DNA of 64,000 nt from Lepidostoma basale (Eukaryota > Arthropoda > Insecta > Trichoptera > Lepidostomatidae). Location: assembly GCA_022606425.2 (NCBI GenBank), contig JAHDVF020000221.1, forward strand, positions 1 through 64,000, given 5' to 3'. Under the pieces are notes generated by a model. It did no database searches, was not told the DNA's origin, and saw nothing but the letters and a program-made list of their open reading frames with translations. Every line of letters starts with the position of its first letter. Position 1 is the stretch's first letter. The translations under genes were made by a program, and so were the position numbers. Positions 31,861 through 43,812 of the stretch are shown one piece after another.

Positions 31861-32767
31861 TTCAAATTGTTATTGAAAGAAATGAAAATTTTATTTTTAC
31901 ACCTGTTTTACCCTCATTTTAAAACGTATAGAAATCAATTAACTTAGTCAAGTGGAAAAATAAGTATACGAGTTAATCATTCGTAATATGAAATTCAACA
32001 TTTTGAAGGTTCAAGGAATTATAGTTCAACGAAATTAAATGTTTGAATTATTTTTTTGACTAAAGGGAAAAATTTACAATCACAAAATAAGTGATCAAGA
32101 ATTGAAAGAAGCTGTATTTCTGAAATATAATCAAGCTTATTAAACTTTATTTTGTGTATCAGGAAACGAAGAAAGAAAAACACGGTTCTATATGTGTATG
32201 TATGTAAATTTCTCCCTCCTTTAATATCCTTGCTCCGTTTTTCAGACTGTTGCTTTACGGCTGGCTTCATTTATAAATAAGCGATATTGATGAACAGAGA
32301 AACAAAACTTCGGTATATTGAATGGAGCATTATTCCAACACGAAAACTTGACTCGACTTTAATTCAAGGGCCCAAACGCAAACAACAGACTCGAGGTTTA
32401 TTTATTAAATTTCCAAAGCAATCTGCCGTAGTGTATTTGTGTGAAAACATCAAAGTTCCTCAGATTTCGTCTTCATCGAATAAAAACCTTTGTTTTGGTA
32501 TACCATTACGGTGAAATTGAATTCCAAGTTTTCCGATTCAAGGAAATTATAAACCCCCTCTTATATCAAATTATTGTTGAATGTTTTATGAGTTTTATTA
32601 TAACCTTCGTAATTTGAAGGAATATTAATATCGCATACCATATACCATACTAAATATATCTGCCAGCAATTCATATGTATTTTTAAATTATTTAAAAAAT
32701 ATATGAAAAAATAATAATAATAAAATCCTTGATTTTACTGAAATCTCTTGATGGAAGTTCATTTTAA
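31861..32767. other. No recognised feature
   Basis: About 0.9 kb. Short frames of 75-83 codons without similarity; probably not genes. Confidence 0.4.
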
Positions 32768-32828
32768 ATAATAATTAAATAAAACGATGTTTTTTTACTA
32801 CTTCCACTTTTGTCTTTATTTAGACAGC

Positions 32829-32861
32829 GACCGGTTTCGCCAGGCTCGCTGGCATCGAAAG
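32829..32861 (-). ncRNA. Hammerhead-like core (P6, opposed copy)
   Basis: Minus: CTTTCGA, extra T, GCCAG/CTGGC stem, GAA, ACCGGT, C. The box departs from CTGANGA at two positions. Confidence 0.4.
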
Positions 32862-32869
32862 ACTGGAGT

Positions 32870-32902
32870 CTGTCGATGCCAGTGAGCCTGGCGAAACCGG
32901 TC
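32870..32902 (+). ncRNA. Hammerhead-like core (P6)
   Basis: CTGTCGA (A6 to U), extra T, perfect GCCAG/CTGGC stem with a TGAGC loop, GAA, self-complementary ACCGGT, C. The spacing matches the other families exactly. The A6 change may weaken or abolish cleavage. Confidence 0.45.
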
Positions 32903-33036
32903 GCTGTCTAAATAAAGACAAAAGTGGAAGTAGTTAAAAAACATCGTTTTATTTAATTATTAAATAAAATCCTTATTTATTGTATTTGTGAATGAGTTTT
33001 TAATGTTTATAATTGGTACAAAAATGGTTTGATATA

Positions 33037-34301
33037 TTAGGGGTACCCATAAGTAATGTCGTTTTTTTTCAATGAAATTCAAAACAATTTTTTTTATACT
33101 TTATTTAACTTTTCTTATATAAAAATATTACCCATATAATCTATAACCTTCTGCCACCTTTTTTTAAAATCATCCATGCCCTTCTTGTAAAATTCAGCGG
33201 GTTTTGACTGAAAATATTGTGATAGGGCTGTATTCACCTCTTCTAAGAAATTAAAATTTTGATCTCTTAAAATGTTCCATAGAACGAAATTAATAAGAAT
33301 CAGATTGTACGAGATCCGGAGAGTATGGAGGATGCAACAGGGTGACCCACCCAAGAATTTTTACGCGTCAATTTCGCAACATGAGCTCGCGCTTTATTGT
33401 GCTGAAGAGTAATGGCGCTTCTTTTCACCAAAGCTGGCCTCTTTGGGCGTAGTGCTTCATTAAAGCTATCCAACTGTTGACAGTATAACTCTGCCGACAC
33501 TTTCCGACCTTGTGGCAATAGTTCGAAGTAAATAATTCCTTTCAAAACCCAATAAACACATAATAACCCTTTTTTAGAATGCAATGACTGTTTAGGGGTT
33601 GAAACGGCCTTTTGTCCGCATTTTAGTCATTGTTTTTTTCGTTATGTTTTAATTAAACCTATTTTTTATCACCAGTCACTAAGTCACAAAGAAATGGGCT
33701 TAATTGTTCTTTTTCTAGCAATAATCTGCTGATGCTGAGCCGTTGAGCCACGTTGCGGTCGGTCAATGCGTCTGGGATCCAAACACCTTATTTTTTAATC
33801 TTGCCTAACTTCTTTAGGATCTTTTGAGTACTGGACCAGGATGAACCAACCTTTACCGATAATTTTTCAATAGTCAGCATCGGGTCGTCTTCGATTTCAG
33901 ACTTCACGGCTGCTTCATCCGCCCGGACGGGTCGTCCACTTCACGAGGCTCATTTTCCAAACACAAATCACCAGATTTAATTTTTTTTAACCATCGTTGG
34001 CATTTGCTGACATCCAATATGTCACCGTAAATCTCGCAAATATCCTTCGTAGCTTCTGTCGATTTATTTTTCAAATGATATTGAAAAAGTATACAGCTCT
34101 GCAGATGTTGTTCCAACGGACACATCTCTACCATTGTCGTCAGAGGGATAAAGAAACCGTTTTATTTTATCTCAAGGTCACGAGCAGGTCGCCGCTATAC
34201 AATAAAAACTTATAACAGGTCCTTACTGCATAACAGACCGAAGGAGACTATTTTAAAGATGGCGCATCGAAAAAAACGACATTACTAATGGGTACCCCTA
34301 A
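33037..34301 (-). mobile_element. mariner transposon, full-length but dead
   Basis: Ends TTAGGGGTACCC and its complement, with TA on both sides (33035-33036, 34302-34303). The TIR continues as CATNAGTAATGTCGTTTTTT. At 1265 bp the size is that of an intact mariner. The transposase runs on the minus strand in several shifted pieces, so the element cannot encode an active enzyme. Confidence 0.92.
33115..34134 (-). pseudogene. mariner transposase pseudogene
   Basis: The N-terminal piece (34134-33904) has the HTH-region signature KDICEIYGDILDVSKCQRWL. The catalytic piece (33584-33300) includes YWVLKGIIYFELLPQGRKV and LQHNKARAH, where family members have YWDxKG and HDNARPH: the first two catalytic Asp residues are changed to Val and Asn. 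The third region, SPDLVQSD, lies in another frame followed by a stop. The C-terminal piece (33354-33115) ends RWQKVIDYMGNIFI. At least two frameshifts. Confidence 0.88.
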
Positions 34302-34343
34302 TAATATTACAAATAAGTATGTATCTAATTTTTTTTTTCGTTT

Positions 34344-34376
34344 CTCTAACTCTCCTTGTGCTAAGGAGAGTTAGAG
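34344..34376. other. 14-bp perfect hairpin
   Basis: CTCTAACTCTCCTT and its complement around a GTGCT loop, just outside the mariner. Not followed by a T-run; no function inferred. Confidence 0.6.
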
Positions 34377-34473
34377 GAGTATCCGGAGGAATTTTTCCTA
34401 AAATGGGACCAAAGTCATGTCTTAGTTATCACTAAAATGTATGTCACCAAAAGAGTCACCGTTCACTAAGATT

Positions 34474-34719
34474 TCAAGTTTTTAAGTTTTTTATCGAAAG
34501 TTTATATTCACTGTATAAGATCTGGTTTCTGAGTTCCTCTGGCAGGGCATCAAAAAATATTGATCCAATGAATTCAAAATGATGCTGGGCTGTGGGTGTA
34601 TTTACTTTTTTAAATATAATGCTTCCTTTGCTCCTTGGTCGCTGACTCAAGGCAAAGTAATTTTTTCCTGTTTTTAGTCTAAAATCTTCATCTTTGTGTT
34701 TTGAAAAATAATGTAAAAC
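34474..34719 (-). pseudogene. Probable LINE C-terminal remnant, unclassified
   Basis: An open minus frame without a start methionine reads GKNYFALSQRPRSKGS, TPTAQHHFEFIGSIFFDALP, EELRNQILYSEYKLSIKNLK-stop. The F-F-D-A-L-P-E-E-L-R pattern recalls the WNSLPxxLR end of LINE polyproteins. No other domain remains, and the assignment is by pattern only. Confidence 0.4.
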
Positions 34720-34794
34720 TCCATATTAAATAATTAATTTGAACATAAACGTCTGTTTTCTAAAAGTTTTATTATTTTTATTACAACCTTGAGA
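34720..34794 (-). repeat. P5 single arm
   Basis: GTAAAACTCCATATTAAATA (starting slightly upstream, about 34706), ACGTCTGTTTTCTAAAAG: P5 left end only. Confidence 0.6.
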
Positions 34795-35160
34795 AACTGA
34801 AGTTTTATTACCTAAAAATTATAACATTAAATAATGTTGAAGTATCATATTGTTCCGGCCAAAAAATATATTAAATACTATATGTAAACAATGTTTATGA
34901 TTATATTTATTAGACCTATGCGTGGTTGAGATACTTATACGTTAAATAACAAAGCATCATGCCTGTAATACCTTTAAAAACTGAAGTTTTATTATCTAAA
35001 AATTAAAACATTAAATAATGTTGAGGTATCATATTGTTCCGGCCAAAAAATATATTAAATACTATATGTAAACAATGTTTATGATTATATTTATTAGACC
35101 TATTCGTGGTTGAGATGCTTATACGTTAAATAACAATGCATCATGCCTGTAATACATTAC
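34795..35160 (+). repeat. 184-bp tandem duplication, two copies
   Basis: AGTTTTATTACCTAAAAATT at 34801 recurs at 34985 and the following ~175 bp match with few differences. Each copy contains a P1-like end (GTATCATATTGTTCCGGCC). Confidence 0.85.
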
Positions 35161-35474
35161 GCGAATACCGCAACATTGTAGCACAAAACACAATACTTGT
35201 AATGCCATCCAATCGCCAACTTTTTTCATAAACATTCAATTTATTGCCATTGCATCCCTCCGCGGCTTTCCCTCTAAACTGGCTATCCAATCTCCAACCC
35301 CTTACGTGCTCCGTTTACTGAACTCAAAAGACAGAATGCAGTTTGCACAACCACGAGAAGACGGGACCGTATTTGACCAACTTGTTTTACTACCTTAAGA
35401 AACGATTGCCATGTTAATTAATGAGAATTTTGTTTGGACTCAATAAACACGATAACTTTAAATCTCTTCTTTAT
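35161..35474. other. No recognised feature
   Basis: Unassigned. Confidence 0.4.
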
Positions 35475-35690
35475 TGTTTCTTGAACAAAATTATAAGACT
35501 CCATATTAAATTATTAATAAACATTAAAACGTCGGTTGAAAATTATATAGAAATAGCATGTCATCTAAGGTATTAGCAAATTGGGATAATGCCTTAGAAA
35601 GGCGAAACATGTCATTCGCATAAATTATCATAAAACTTCCAGAAAACAAACGTTTTCATTCGCATTAATTATTTAAATATTTTAATTCTA
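35475..35690. repeat. P5 element
   Basis: GTTTCTTGAACAAAATTATA, a plus core from 35583, then ATAAAACTTCCAGAAAACA. The core reads GGGATAA, T, perfect GCCTT/AAGGC stem, GAA, ACATGT, C. Confidence 0.7.
35583..35613 (+). ncRNA. Hammerhead-like core (P5)
   Basis: Best-preserved P5 stem II and 3' half. The box is GGGATAA where other P5 copies have TTGATAA, so positions 3 and 8 are non-canonical. Probably inactive. Confidence 0.4.
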
Positions 35691-35743
35691 ATGGTAATCT
35701 TAATTAATTAATAATTAAGATTACCATTAGAATTAAAATATTT
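35675..35743. repeat. ~32-bp-arm inverted repeat
   Basis: AATTCTAATGGTAATCTTAA and complement, directly after P5. Confidence 0.75.
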
Positions 35744-35764
35744 AATTGGTTAATTCTAATCTCT

Positions 35765-35925
35765 TCGTTATTTTTTTATAAATATCCTTTAGTTATTTTA
35801 AATTTCCTCATAGTAATCATAAATTTCTTCGTGGTAATTTAACATCTCCGTAGATTAATTTAAAATGCCTTTATAGTAATGTTAAATCTCTTTTAGTTTT
35901 TTTTAATGGTGTTATTTTAATTTAG
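35765..35925. repeat. Degenerate ~30-35-bp tandem repeat
   Basis: Recurrent AGTTATTTTAAAT / GGTAATTTAACAT / AGTAATGTTAAAT motifs suggest about five eroded copies. Confidence 0.4.
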
Positions 35926-35934
35926 TGTTATTTT

Positions 35935-36140
35935 TTCCTGGGTTCGATTCCCAGCGATGGCAGTGATGATTATCATACTGTCTTTGGTCTAGTTAACCAC
36001 CGCTAAGAATTCACGGGACAATAAAATGACGATAGATTACCTACCTATCACATGTCATAAGAATCGATGTAATAGCTAAAAACAAATTGTATACAGTAAT
36101 TGATTTTAAACGACTTGTTGTATAGAAAAAAAATATATAT
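35935..36140 (+). repeat. S1 SINE, head-truncated
   Basis: Starts in the B box (GGGTTCGATTCCCAGCG) and contains a small duplication-insertion after TTTGGTCTAG. The rest follows the S1 body and A-rich tail. Confidence 0.75.
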
Positions 36141-36540
36141 TTACGATTTGCAGTAAATGAAACATAGTATTAGTTTAAAAAGAAAAAAATATTTTACGAA
36201 CATTTTTTTTCCAAAGAAATACAAAAACAGTATATTTGCTTGACATTTTCCTCTCAGAAATATAACATTCGTATACCCGACTATTCATTATTCATTTCCA
36301 GACACCTTACACATCGAATCTTCCGTAATTCCTGAGAAAATCCTATTTTTCGAAACGCAGAGGAAAATTTTGCTATCTTATTTATGATGCCTGGTATCAG
36401 AATTCTCAAAACATCTCATCTTCAAAATGAAATTATACTTAAGCTTGCTCGTTACTAGGTTGTTCGTTCCCATGAAATTTTATACTATGCGACTCTTCTT
36501 TTAACTTTTTTTGATTTTAACAAGTTTTTTAAATTTTTAT
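36141..36540. other. No recognised feature
   Basis: Unassigned. Confidence 0.4.
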
Positions 36541-37040
36541 TAACTAACTAACTAACTAACCATCACGCCGTCTCCCCGAAAGGGTAGACAGAAAGAATGG
36601 ACTGTCACACTTTTACTGATGCGGCACTCCATCCTTCTCTTTTCGCCCCGCGGGAGACGCGGTGTGATGGGTTGGGAACCTCATCGCCACCAATAGGCAT
36701 CTCCCGCCCACACTTCGATCGTCCAGCACCCACAAAATAAATCTAAAACAAACAATATAAAATACAATGATATAAAATAAAATAACAAAATAAAAATAAT
36801 TTAACACAAAATGTTCTTTTTAGATGGTGCACATATTGTCTATTTAATTTATGTTCCACGTATCGACCGTTTTTTTTAATTTAGCACATAATGTAATAAC
36901 ACATAATGTTTTTTTCGATGTTGCACATGTTGACATGGACGATCTGGACTTTTGTGTTTATTTAATTTATGTTACACGTATCCACCGTTTTTAAAATTAG
37001 CTGTAATTAGGCACTTAACCAGCAAGAACTTAAAAATAAT
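36541..37040 (-). repeat. TLn element, longest copy
   Basis: Begins in a minus TTAG tail, with the same order as 31463-31860. A ~90-bp piece with ACATAATGT repeats and a second TTTATTTAATTTATGTT shows internal duplication. Confidence 0.75.
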
Positions 37041-37237
37041 ATTGAAGAAATTATTATTCAAATTTTATTTATTAAAATATTATAGAATTGATGATTTCCT
37101 ATATTCAAAATTGTTTCCAAAAAAATAACTCTTAATTATTTTTTTTTCTATATGAATTTGCTAGACAGTTTTATAATAATAATAATAAAAACAACGTTTT
37201 AATATATTTTTCATTGTTGATTTATTTTGGGGTTTTA
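37041..37237. other. No recognised feature
   Basis: Unassigned, with (AAT)n-like runs. Confidence 0.4.
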
Positions 37238-37248
37238 CATCTTTGTTC

Positions 37249-37381
37249 TTCTTCTTCAAGTGCCCTGTCGAGTCCACCCAGCGTTGGCAATCACCTCAGC
37301 AAACCTGTCCCTGTCATGCGCCGTTCGGAACAGCTCCTCCACACTTCGGATGCCGGTCCGCTCCCTCGCGTTTCGCTCCCT
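37249..37381 (-). mobile_element. RTE-C 3' fragment, 11-bp TSD
   Basis: The minus frame reads VEELFRTAHDRDRFAEVIAN, AGWTRQGT-stop, then a GAAGAAGAA tail. CATCTTTGTTC flanks at 37238-37248 and 37382-37392. The target appears to be a P5 end (ACATCTTTGTTCAAGAAGCA). Related to 52985-53205. Confidence 0.8.
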
Positions 37382-37392
37382 CATCTTTGTTC

Positions 37393-37720
37393 AAGAAGCA
37401 ATTTTTTTAAATTATATTATTATCTTTCTTGTTCTTATAGGTCTGATGACCTGTAGTTAGCTGCATCTCCATCCTCTTTGGGAAGTGGACTCTGACAACT
37501 ATCTCGCCATCTTTTCGATGGTCGGCCACGTGGTCAGGAACCCTCAGGTAACCTGTTTCGCTATATATGGGATCCTATTTTCTTGCATAAGGGAGACATG
37601 CTCCTTTCAGTATCTTCTTCTTAGGTTCCCCCACCTGACAATGTATTCAACCTCGCTAATTCTTCGGATTTCTGTATTTATAAGACCTAAAATTTTAATT
37701 AATTTATAATTATTGAGGGT
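37393..37720 (-). pseudogene. RTE-A remnant
   Basis: The minus frame reads RRISEVEYIVRWGNLRRRY, a stop, KEHVSLMQENRIPYIAKQVT, GFLTTWPTIEKMARLSESTS, colinear with the 6.5-kb copy (EVEDIIRWSRQQ, RMDTIRLPYIAL, KNSWESTS). Confidence 0.65.
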
Positions 37721-37744
37721 TGCGGTTTTAATTTTAAAAAACTT

Positions 37745-37935
37745 CATAATAATGAAAACGCTATTGTTTTTTTCGGTTTTACATTCATTTATTTATTATA
37801 TATAATACAAAAGAATAATAGTAGACTATTCTCAAACCAATAATTGAGAATGTCTTCGTAAAGCTTAATATATTTGTATTTATTGTTCATATACATATTT
37901 ATCAATGTAAAACCGAAAAGCAATCGCGTTTTCGA
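37745..37935. repeat. Inverted repeat
   Basis: ATTGTTTTTTTCGGTTTTACATTC and GTAAAACCGAAAAGCAAT are opposed across ~130 bp. No hammerhead boxes. Confidence 0.55.
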
Positions 37936-37997
37936 TATACGAGTATTATACATTTTAAATTTTAATTATTTAAACAATAACATAAAATTCCTTATTA

Positions 37998-38125
37998 AAT
38001 AATGAATATGAATAAAAAAATAGTTTTCTAGAAGTTTAAAAGTGCCCTAGATATGAAAAACATATCATATAGAAAAAAACTTCTAGAAAACAGACATCTT
38101 CATTCGTCATAATTATAAATCAATA
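37998..38125. repeat. Short P5 derivative
   Basis: TTTTCTAGAAGTTTA and AAACTTCTAGAAAACAGAC are opposed around a decayed centre (AAAAACATATC). Confidence 0.6.
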
Positions 38126-38812
38126 AATGCTAATATACTTCTCAATTCAATCTAAAAATCTGATTTTTACTTTATTATAGTATTATTCTTTTTTAATATC
38201 ATGATATGTGAACAACGAAAATAAACGTCTACGTGCAAAGAATGGTACAAAAACTTTACTCATTTCCTAAATATTGTAAAAAATAGCTTTTCCAGCCAAT
38301 GGCGCAATATGTACGATGAAAATAAAACAGGTGTGTTCGGCCAAACACATAAAAAAGAATACAAAATATGAACGGAGGCACTAACTACAATATGCGTGCC
38401 TTGGAAATTGTTTCGTTCGGGCTTGTTTGAACCGCTTTTGATATGTTCTGCTCTTTCGGGTCCAAATGTCAATAGCAATCGAATCTCGAATATAATTTCG
38501 GTATTGATTTGTCGCCATTTCTTCAATTGGCCTCCTGTTTACGTGATCCAAGGCGGGGGGTAATATTACACGTTTCCAATTTTTCTATATGACCACATCG
38601 TAGGCCAAATGAGTATCATTTTTCTTTTGGCGATTGTAAGAAAAGGTTTTTTTTGTATTAATATACATGACATATTTTCTTGCGCTCAAACGAATCGAAA
38701 AGAAGTTTGACATGGTGATTGATTAACATAATTTTGTTGATGGTTTCATGTTATACATAGATATACATAGAGTTAATATATTATAGTCATAATAACGTTT
38801 ACGAATATACTA
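38126..38812. other. No recognised feature
   Basis: An 88-codon minus frame at 38260-38526 has no similarity I recognise. Confidence 0.4.
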
Positions 38813-39573
38813 GGCATATCCAGTCAGTGTACTGAATTTTTGTAGGTTACAATTTTTTTTATTTAAACAAAAAAATTACGTGGTTACCGTAGTAGATATG
38901 TAAGCTATTTTTTGACATAGTCGCCATTCAATGCAGGTGGTGAAGCGGGGTATCAACTTTTTGATGCCTTCCTTAAGGTGGTTTCCCGCCAACCCCTTCG
39001 TCCACTTCTCTACCTCCTCCTTTACCTCTTCGTCGGTTGAAAACCTCTTTCCACCCATGTGCAGCTTCAGGGAGGTAAAAAGATAGTAATCTGAAGGTGC
39101 TAGGTCAGGAAAATGCGCGAGATGGTTCAAGACATCCCATTTAAACGAGGCGAGCAGTTCCTTCTGGCATTGTCTTGCAGCAGGCAGACTCCCTTTATCA
39201 GCATGCCCTCCTTTTGTTCTGAATCGCCCTCCGTAATTTTTTTAGGGTCTCACAGTATCTTGCAGAGTTGATGGTCTCCCCTTAAGGCATATATTCAATA
39301 AAAATTATGCCTTGACAGTCCCAAAACACGGATGCCATGATTTTCTTGGCTGAAATTGTGGTTTTGAACTTTTTTGGCGGAGGGTGAAGAGGTGTGCCCC
39401 CACTGTTGAGACTACCTATGGGTTTCAAGTCACGTCGACACTTCTCAACGTACTGACCTCGAACCAGTCTTGTTGCGGAGGGGGGTCAGGCTACACGGAA
39501 GTATAGCCAACATGTCAAAAATAAAATCCATCTGGCCGTGAGAGCCTCAGTACACTTACTTTCTGGATATACC
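38813..39573 (-). mobile_element. Deleted mariner-family transposon
   Basis: Imperfect ends GGCATATCCAGTCAGTGTACTGA and complement of GGTATATCCAG...TGTACTGA suggest TIRs. At ~760 bp it is about 500 bp short. Minus frames give PPPKKFKTTISAKKIMASVF, WDCQGIIFIEYMP (first Asp kept) and FPDLAPSDYYLF (third region kept), then GGKRFSTDEEVKEEVEKW. The middle is frameshifted and the N-terminal half is gone. Confidence 0.8.
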
Positions 39574-39599
39574 TCCCACGTTAAGCACCTAACTAGCAA

Positions 39600-40095
39600 A
39601 GGAAGGATGTAAAGTACATGAAGATGGTTTGGACATATGGAAATAATAATAATAAATACACAATTACATTTTTTTAAATACATACTTAGTTCAGATCTGA
39701 TACCAGAAAATGGCAGCTAACTGTCAGAACCGGTCGAAAACAATAATCTTTTGAACTTATACTATGAAATTTCATATAGCAAAATCTTTGAAGAATGTGT
39801 GATAAATCTGTATATGGAAGAGTGTTCAATGCAAATATAAGAATTGATTGCAGTGCGAATCAAAGTATTATGAATAATATAATGAAAAGGTCATGAAGAT
39901 GCAGAAAGAATGGTTAAAAAAGTATACGTAAACGGAACATGAAATAGAGGAAGACTGAGGAAAAGTTGCACGATCAAATCAATCAAATATTATATTAAAT
40001 ATCGGCCACGTGAGGAATCAGAAAACGTCCGTGCATAACCAATGTATAAATGTTGTAGAAGCGAGAGAAGTATGTCATTATTTCTGCCTATACCA
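39600..40095 (+). pseudogene. TL LINE remnants
   Basis: A 45-bp piece (AAGATGGTTTGGACATATGG, 39622 on) and a longer decayed TL at 39770-40095 (AGAATGTGTGATAAATCTG, GAAATAGAGGAAGACTGAGG, CGGCCACGTGAGGAATCAG). No tail. Confidence 0.65.
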
Positions 40096-40097
40096 TG

Positions 40098-40300
40098 AAA
40101 AATGAGAACGTCTTTTTTCTAGAAGTTATATTTCCGGGGAATAACATATTTCGTCTAACTAAATGACATTTGATAATGCCTTAGTAGTTCAAAATATATT
40201 AATCCAATAATTTTAAATAAAACTTCTACAAAACCCCCGTTTCCAATCGTATTAATTATTTAATATTGAATTTTACAACATTTTTTAAGAAACAATCAAT
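40098..40300. repeat. P5 element
   Basis: TTTTTTCTAGAAGTTATA, TTGATAATGCCTTAG at 40170 and AATAAAACTTCTACAAAAC. The GAAA half is lost; TTGATAA is kept. Confidence 0.65.
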
Positions 40301-42009
<1,709 letters not shown>

Positions 42010-42600
42010 TCAAGCAACAACAACAAACCATCACGTCGTTTCTCTGATTAGGTAGGCACAGATAATGGAACGCCACATTACTCTATCTTGACATATTCTT
42101 CTAGATTCCTTCACATTCATCACGTACGTCGATTCTTTCAAATTTAAACATGGCTGACCTTTAATATTTGATGAATTTGATTTTCCTCAGTTTTCTTCGA
42201 CCCCATACTCCATTCACGCGATTATCACATAATTTTTTTAACCGTTATTCTTCATCTCTGCGTTCTATATGTCCAAACGTACGCAATGATCCATTCATAA
42301 TTTTATTCATAATTCTTTTTTCGCTCTTCATTACTTTTTGATATTAGCATTTGAAATTCTGGCGGACTGGTGTAACCACACATTCGTCACAAAGAATCTC
42401 ATCTCTGCCACATTTATTCTGTTCTCATCCGACTTCGGATAGTTCCATACTACGTTCCATACATAATGGTTGATACCAGAACTCTATTTTGAACTGCCAT
42501 TTTCAATTTGAAACAAAAACATAGACCTCATCTCTATCACATGTATTCTGCTTTCATCCTTCTTTTACCAGTTTCATGCTTCACTTCCATACGTGAAGCT
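42010..42600 (-). pseudogene. TL LINE (subfamily c) with partial duplication
   Basis: Minus TL from ACCATCACGTCGTTTCTC to TTGAACTGCCATTTTC. A second copy of the MRSLRRMCG-to-YGSEAW segment is appended (42526-42600). Confidence 0.7.
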
Positions 42601-42687
42601 TTTAACAATTTTTACTCATTTTATTAATTAATTATTTATATACATATATAAATGACTAATGGATAACATTCTGGTTGGTGTTTCTAG

Positions 42688-42789
42688 GTTTGGCGAAACA
42701 GATTCTGCGAGCAAAAGGCGCAGGATCGAAGAGCTTGAAAGAAAATCACCAACGAAGCTCAAACGCTTCAAGAGCTGTGGCCAGAGGAA
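42688..42789 (+). CDS. Candidate host coding exon
   Basis: 102 bp between a good acceptor (GGTTGGTGTTTCTAG) and a strong donor (GTAAGTAAAG). Frame 2 is open throughout and reads FGETDSASKRRRIEELERKS, then PTKLKRFKSCGQR. The basic cluster SKRRR is nuclear-localisation-like. Length is a multiple of three; base composition is less AT-rich than the flanks. No repeat similarity was seen. The protein family is unknown. If real, the surrounding repeats are intronic. Confidence 0.45.
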
Positions 42790-42861
42790 GTAAGTAAAGA
42801 GTATTCAGTATATAAATAAGGTAATTAAAAAAAAATTCTAATAATTTTTAAAAAAATCTAA

Positions 42862-43010
42862 CGAACTTACTTACTAACCACGCGCGCACTTCTCCGAAGG
42901 GGTAGACAGAAAGACTGGACCACTGTTGATTCCTCGCTTACTTCACTCGATTCCTCAACATTCATACATTTTTTTCATATACGCACGTCGATTTCTCCGA
43001 CACTTAACAT
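42862..43010 (-). repeat. TL 3' fragment
   Basis: CTTCTCCGAAGGGGTAGACAG, CATTCATACATTTTTTTC, GATTTCTCCGACACTTAAC. Decayed tail. Confidence 0.65.
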
Positions 43011-43109
43011 GGCTGATATAAAAAATATTCTAATCATTTAATGTATTATACATATTATAAAGTATTATTTACATCCTATGCTTCACACAAGCCACTGCGA
43101 ACCAAAAAT

Positions 43110-43531
43110 TCCACCTTCCTGCTTATCAGACCAACTACGCTCAGAGCGCGGCAATGTGCCGGATATGCAACGTTTACAATTAGTGCTTTTATAACATCGA
43201 TGTGTTCCATCTTAACGAATTAAATGGTTGGACCAACCCAACTGGGCGAATGAAACTATGTTACTCTACTTTTTCTTCTCTGTTTACATTTTACCTTAAA
43301 TTGTTCATTAACGCGGTCTCCTTGGAGATCGACATTTTGCATATTAATGAAAGAACGTTCAGAAGGCAAATATCCTTGATTTTGGAGAGTATCTTCTCTT
43401 CCTAATGTCGAACCATCTCTCATGCGTTTCTGGTAGTATATCTATTGTTGATATAGTACCTGTTCTCAATAGATGCCTCAAACCTTAATTTTGTAATGTC
43501 TATTGATGAAATAAACTGATTTGATTTGATT
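43110..43531 (+). pseudogene. GL LINE 3' end, (GATTT)n tail
   Basis: AACGCGGTCTCCTTGGAGATC, GAACGTTCAGAAGGCAAA, CTTCCTAATGTCGAAC, ending ATAAACTGATTTGATTTGAT. The end is shared with 63346-63557. An upstream frame (PTTLRARQCAGYATF) is suggestive but unassigned. Confidence 0.6.
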
Positions 43532-43812
43532 AATATATTAGTATTACTATTTTTCTCTTTGACACACTAAAATATAATGTTACTTAATTCTTTTTACATA
43601 TACATAATGTCAGTTACTACAGAATATTTGTGGTAGCATGTTAATGGCCTTATTTTTTGTCTCTATGTGTTTGTGTATGTTTATTGAAATCGCAGTTTAT
43701 TACTCTTAATAAAAAAATTCAAAAGGGTAGTAGGGCTACGATGGGGTTTATTTTGCGGGAAAGCATGCCTCTACAAAATGTCGTAAGGCGCCATGTTGCA
43801 TTTACAACAGCA
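43532..43812. other. No recognised feature
   Basis: Includes a GC-richer stretch near 43730-43800 of unknown origin. Confidence 0.4.

Larger units (their letters stand above)
32768..32971. repeat. P6 inverted-repeat element, near-perfect arms
   Basis: Arms of ~90 bp (TTAAATAAAACGATGT, TACTTCCACTTTTGTC and complements) meet at a ~10-bp centre with opposed hammerhead-like cores. Very high arm identity suggests a recent or gene-converted copy. Confidence 0.85.
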
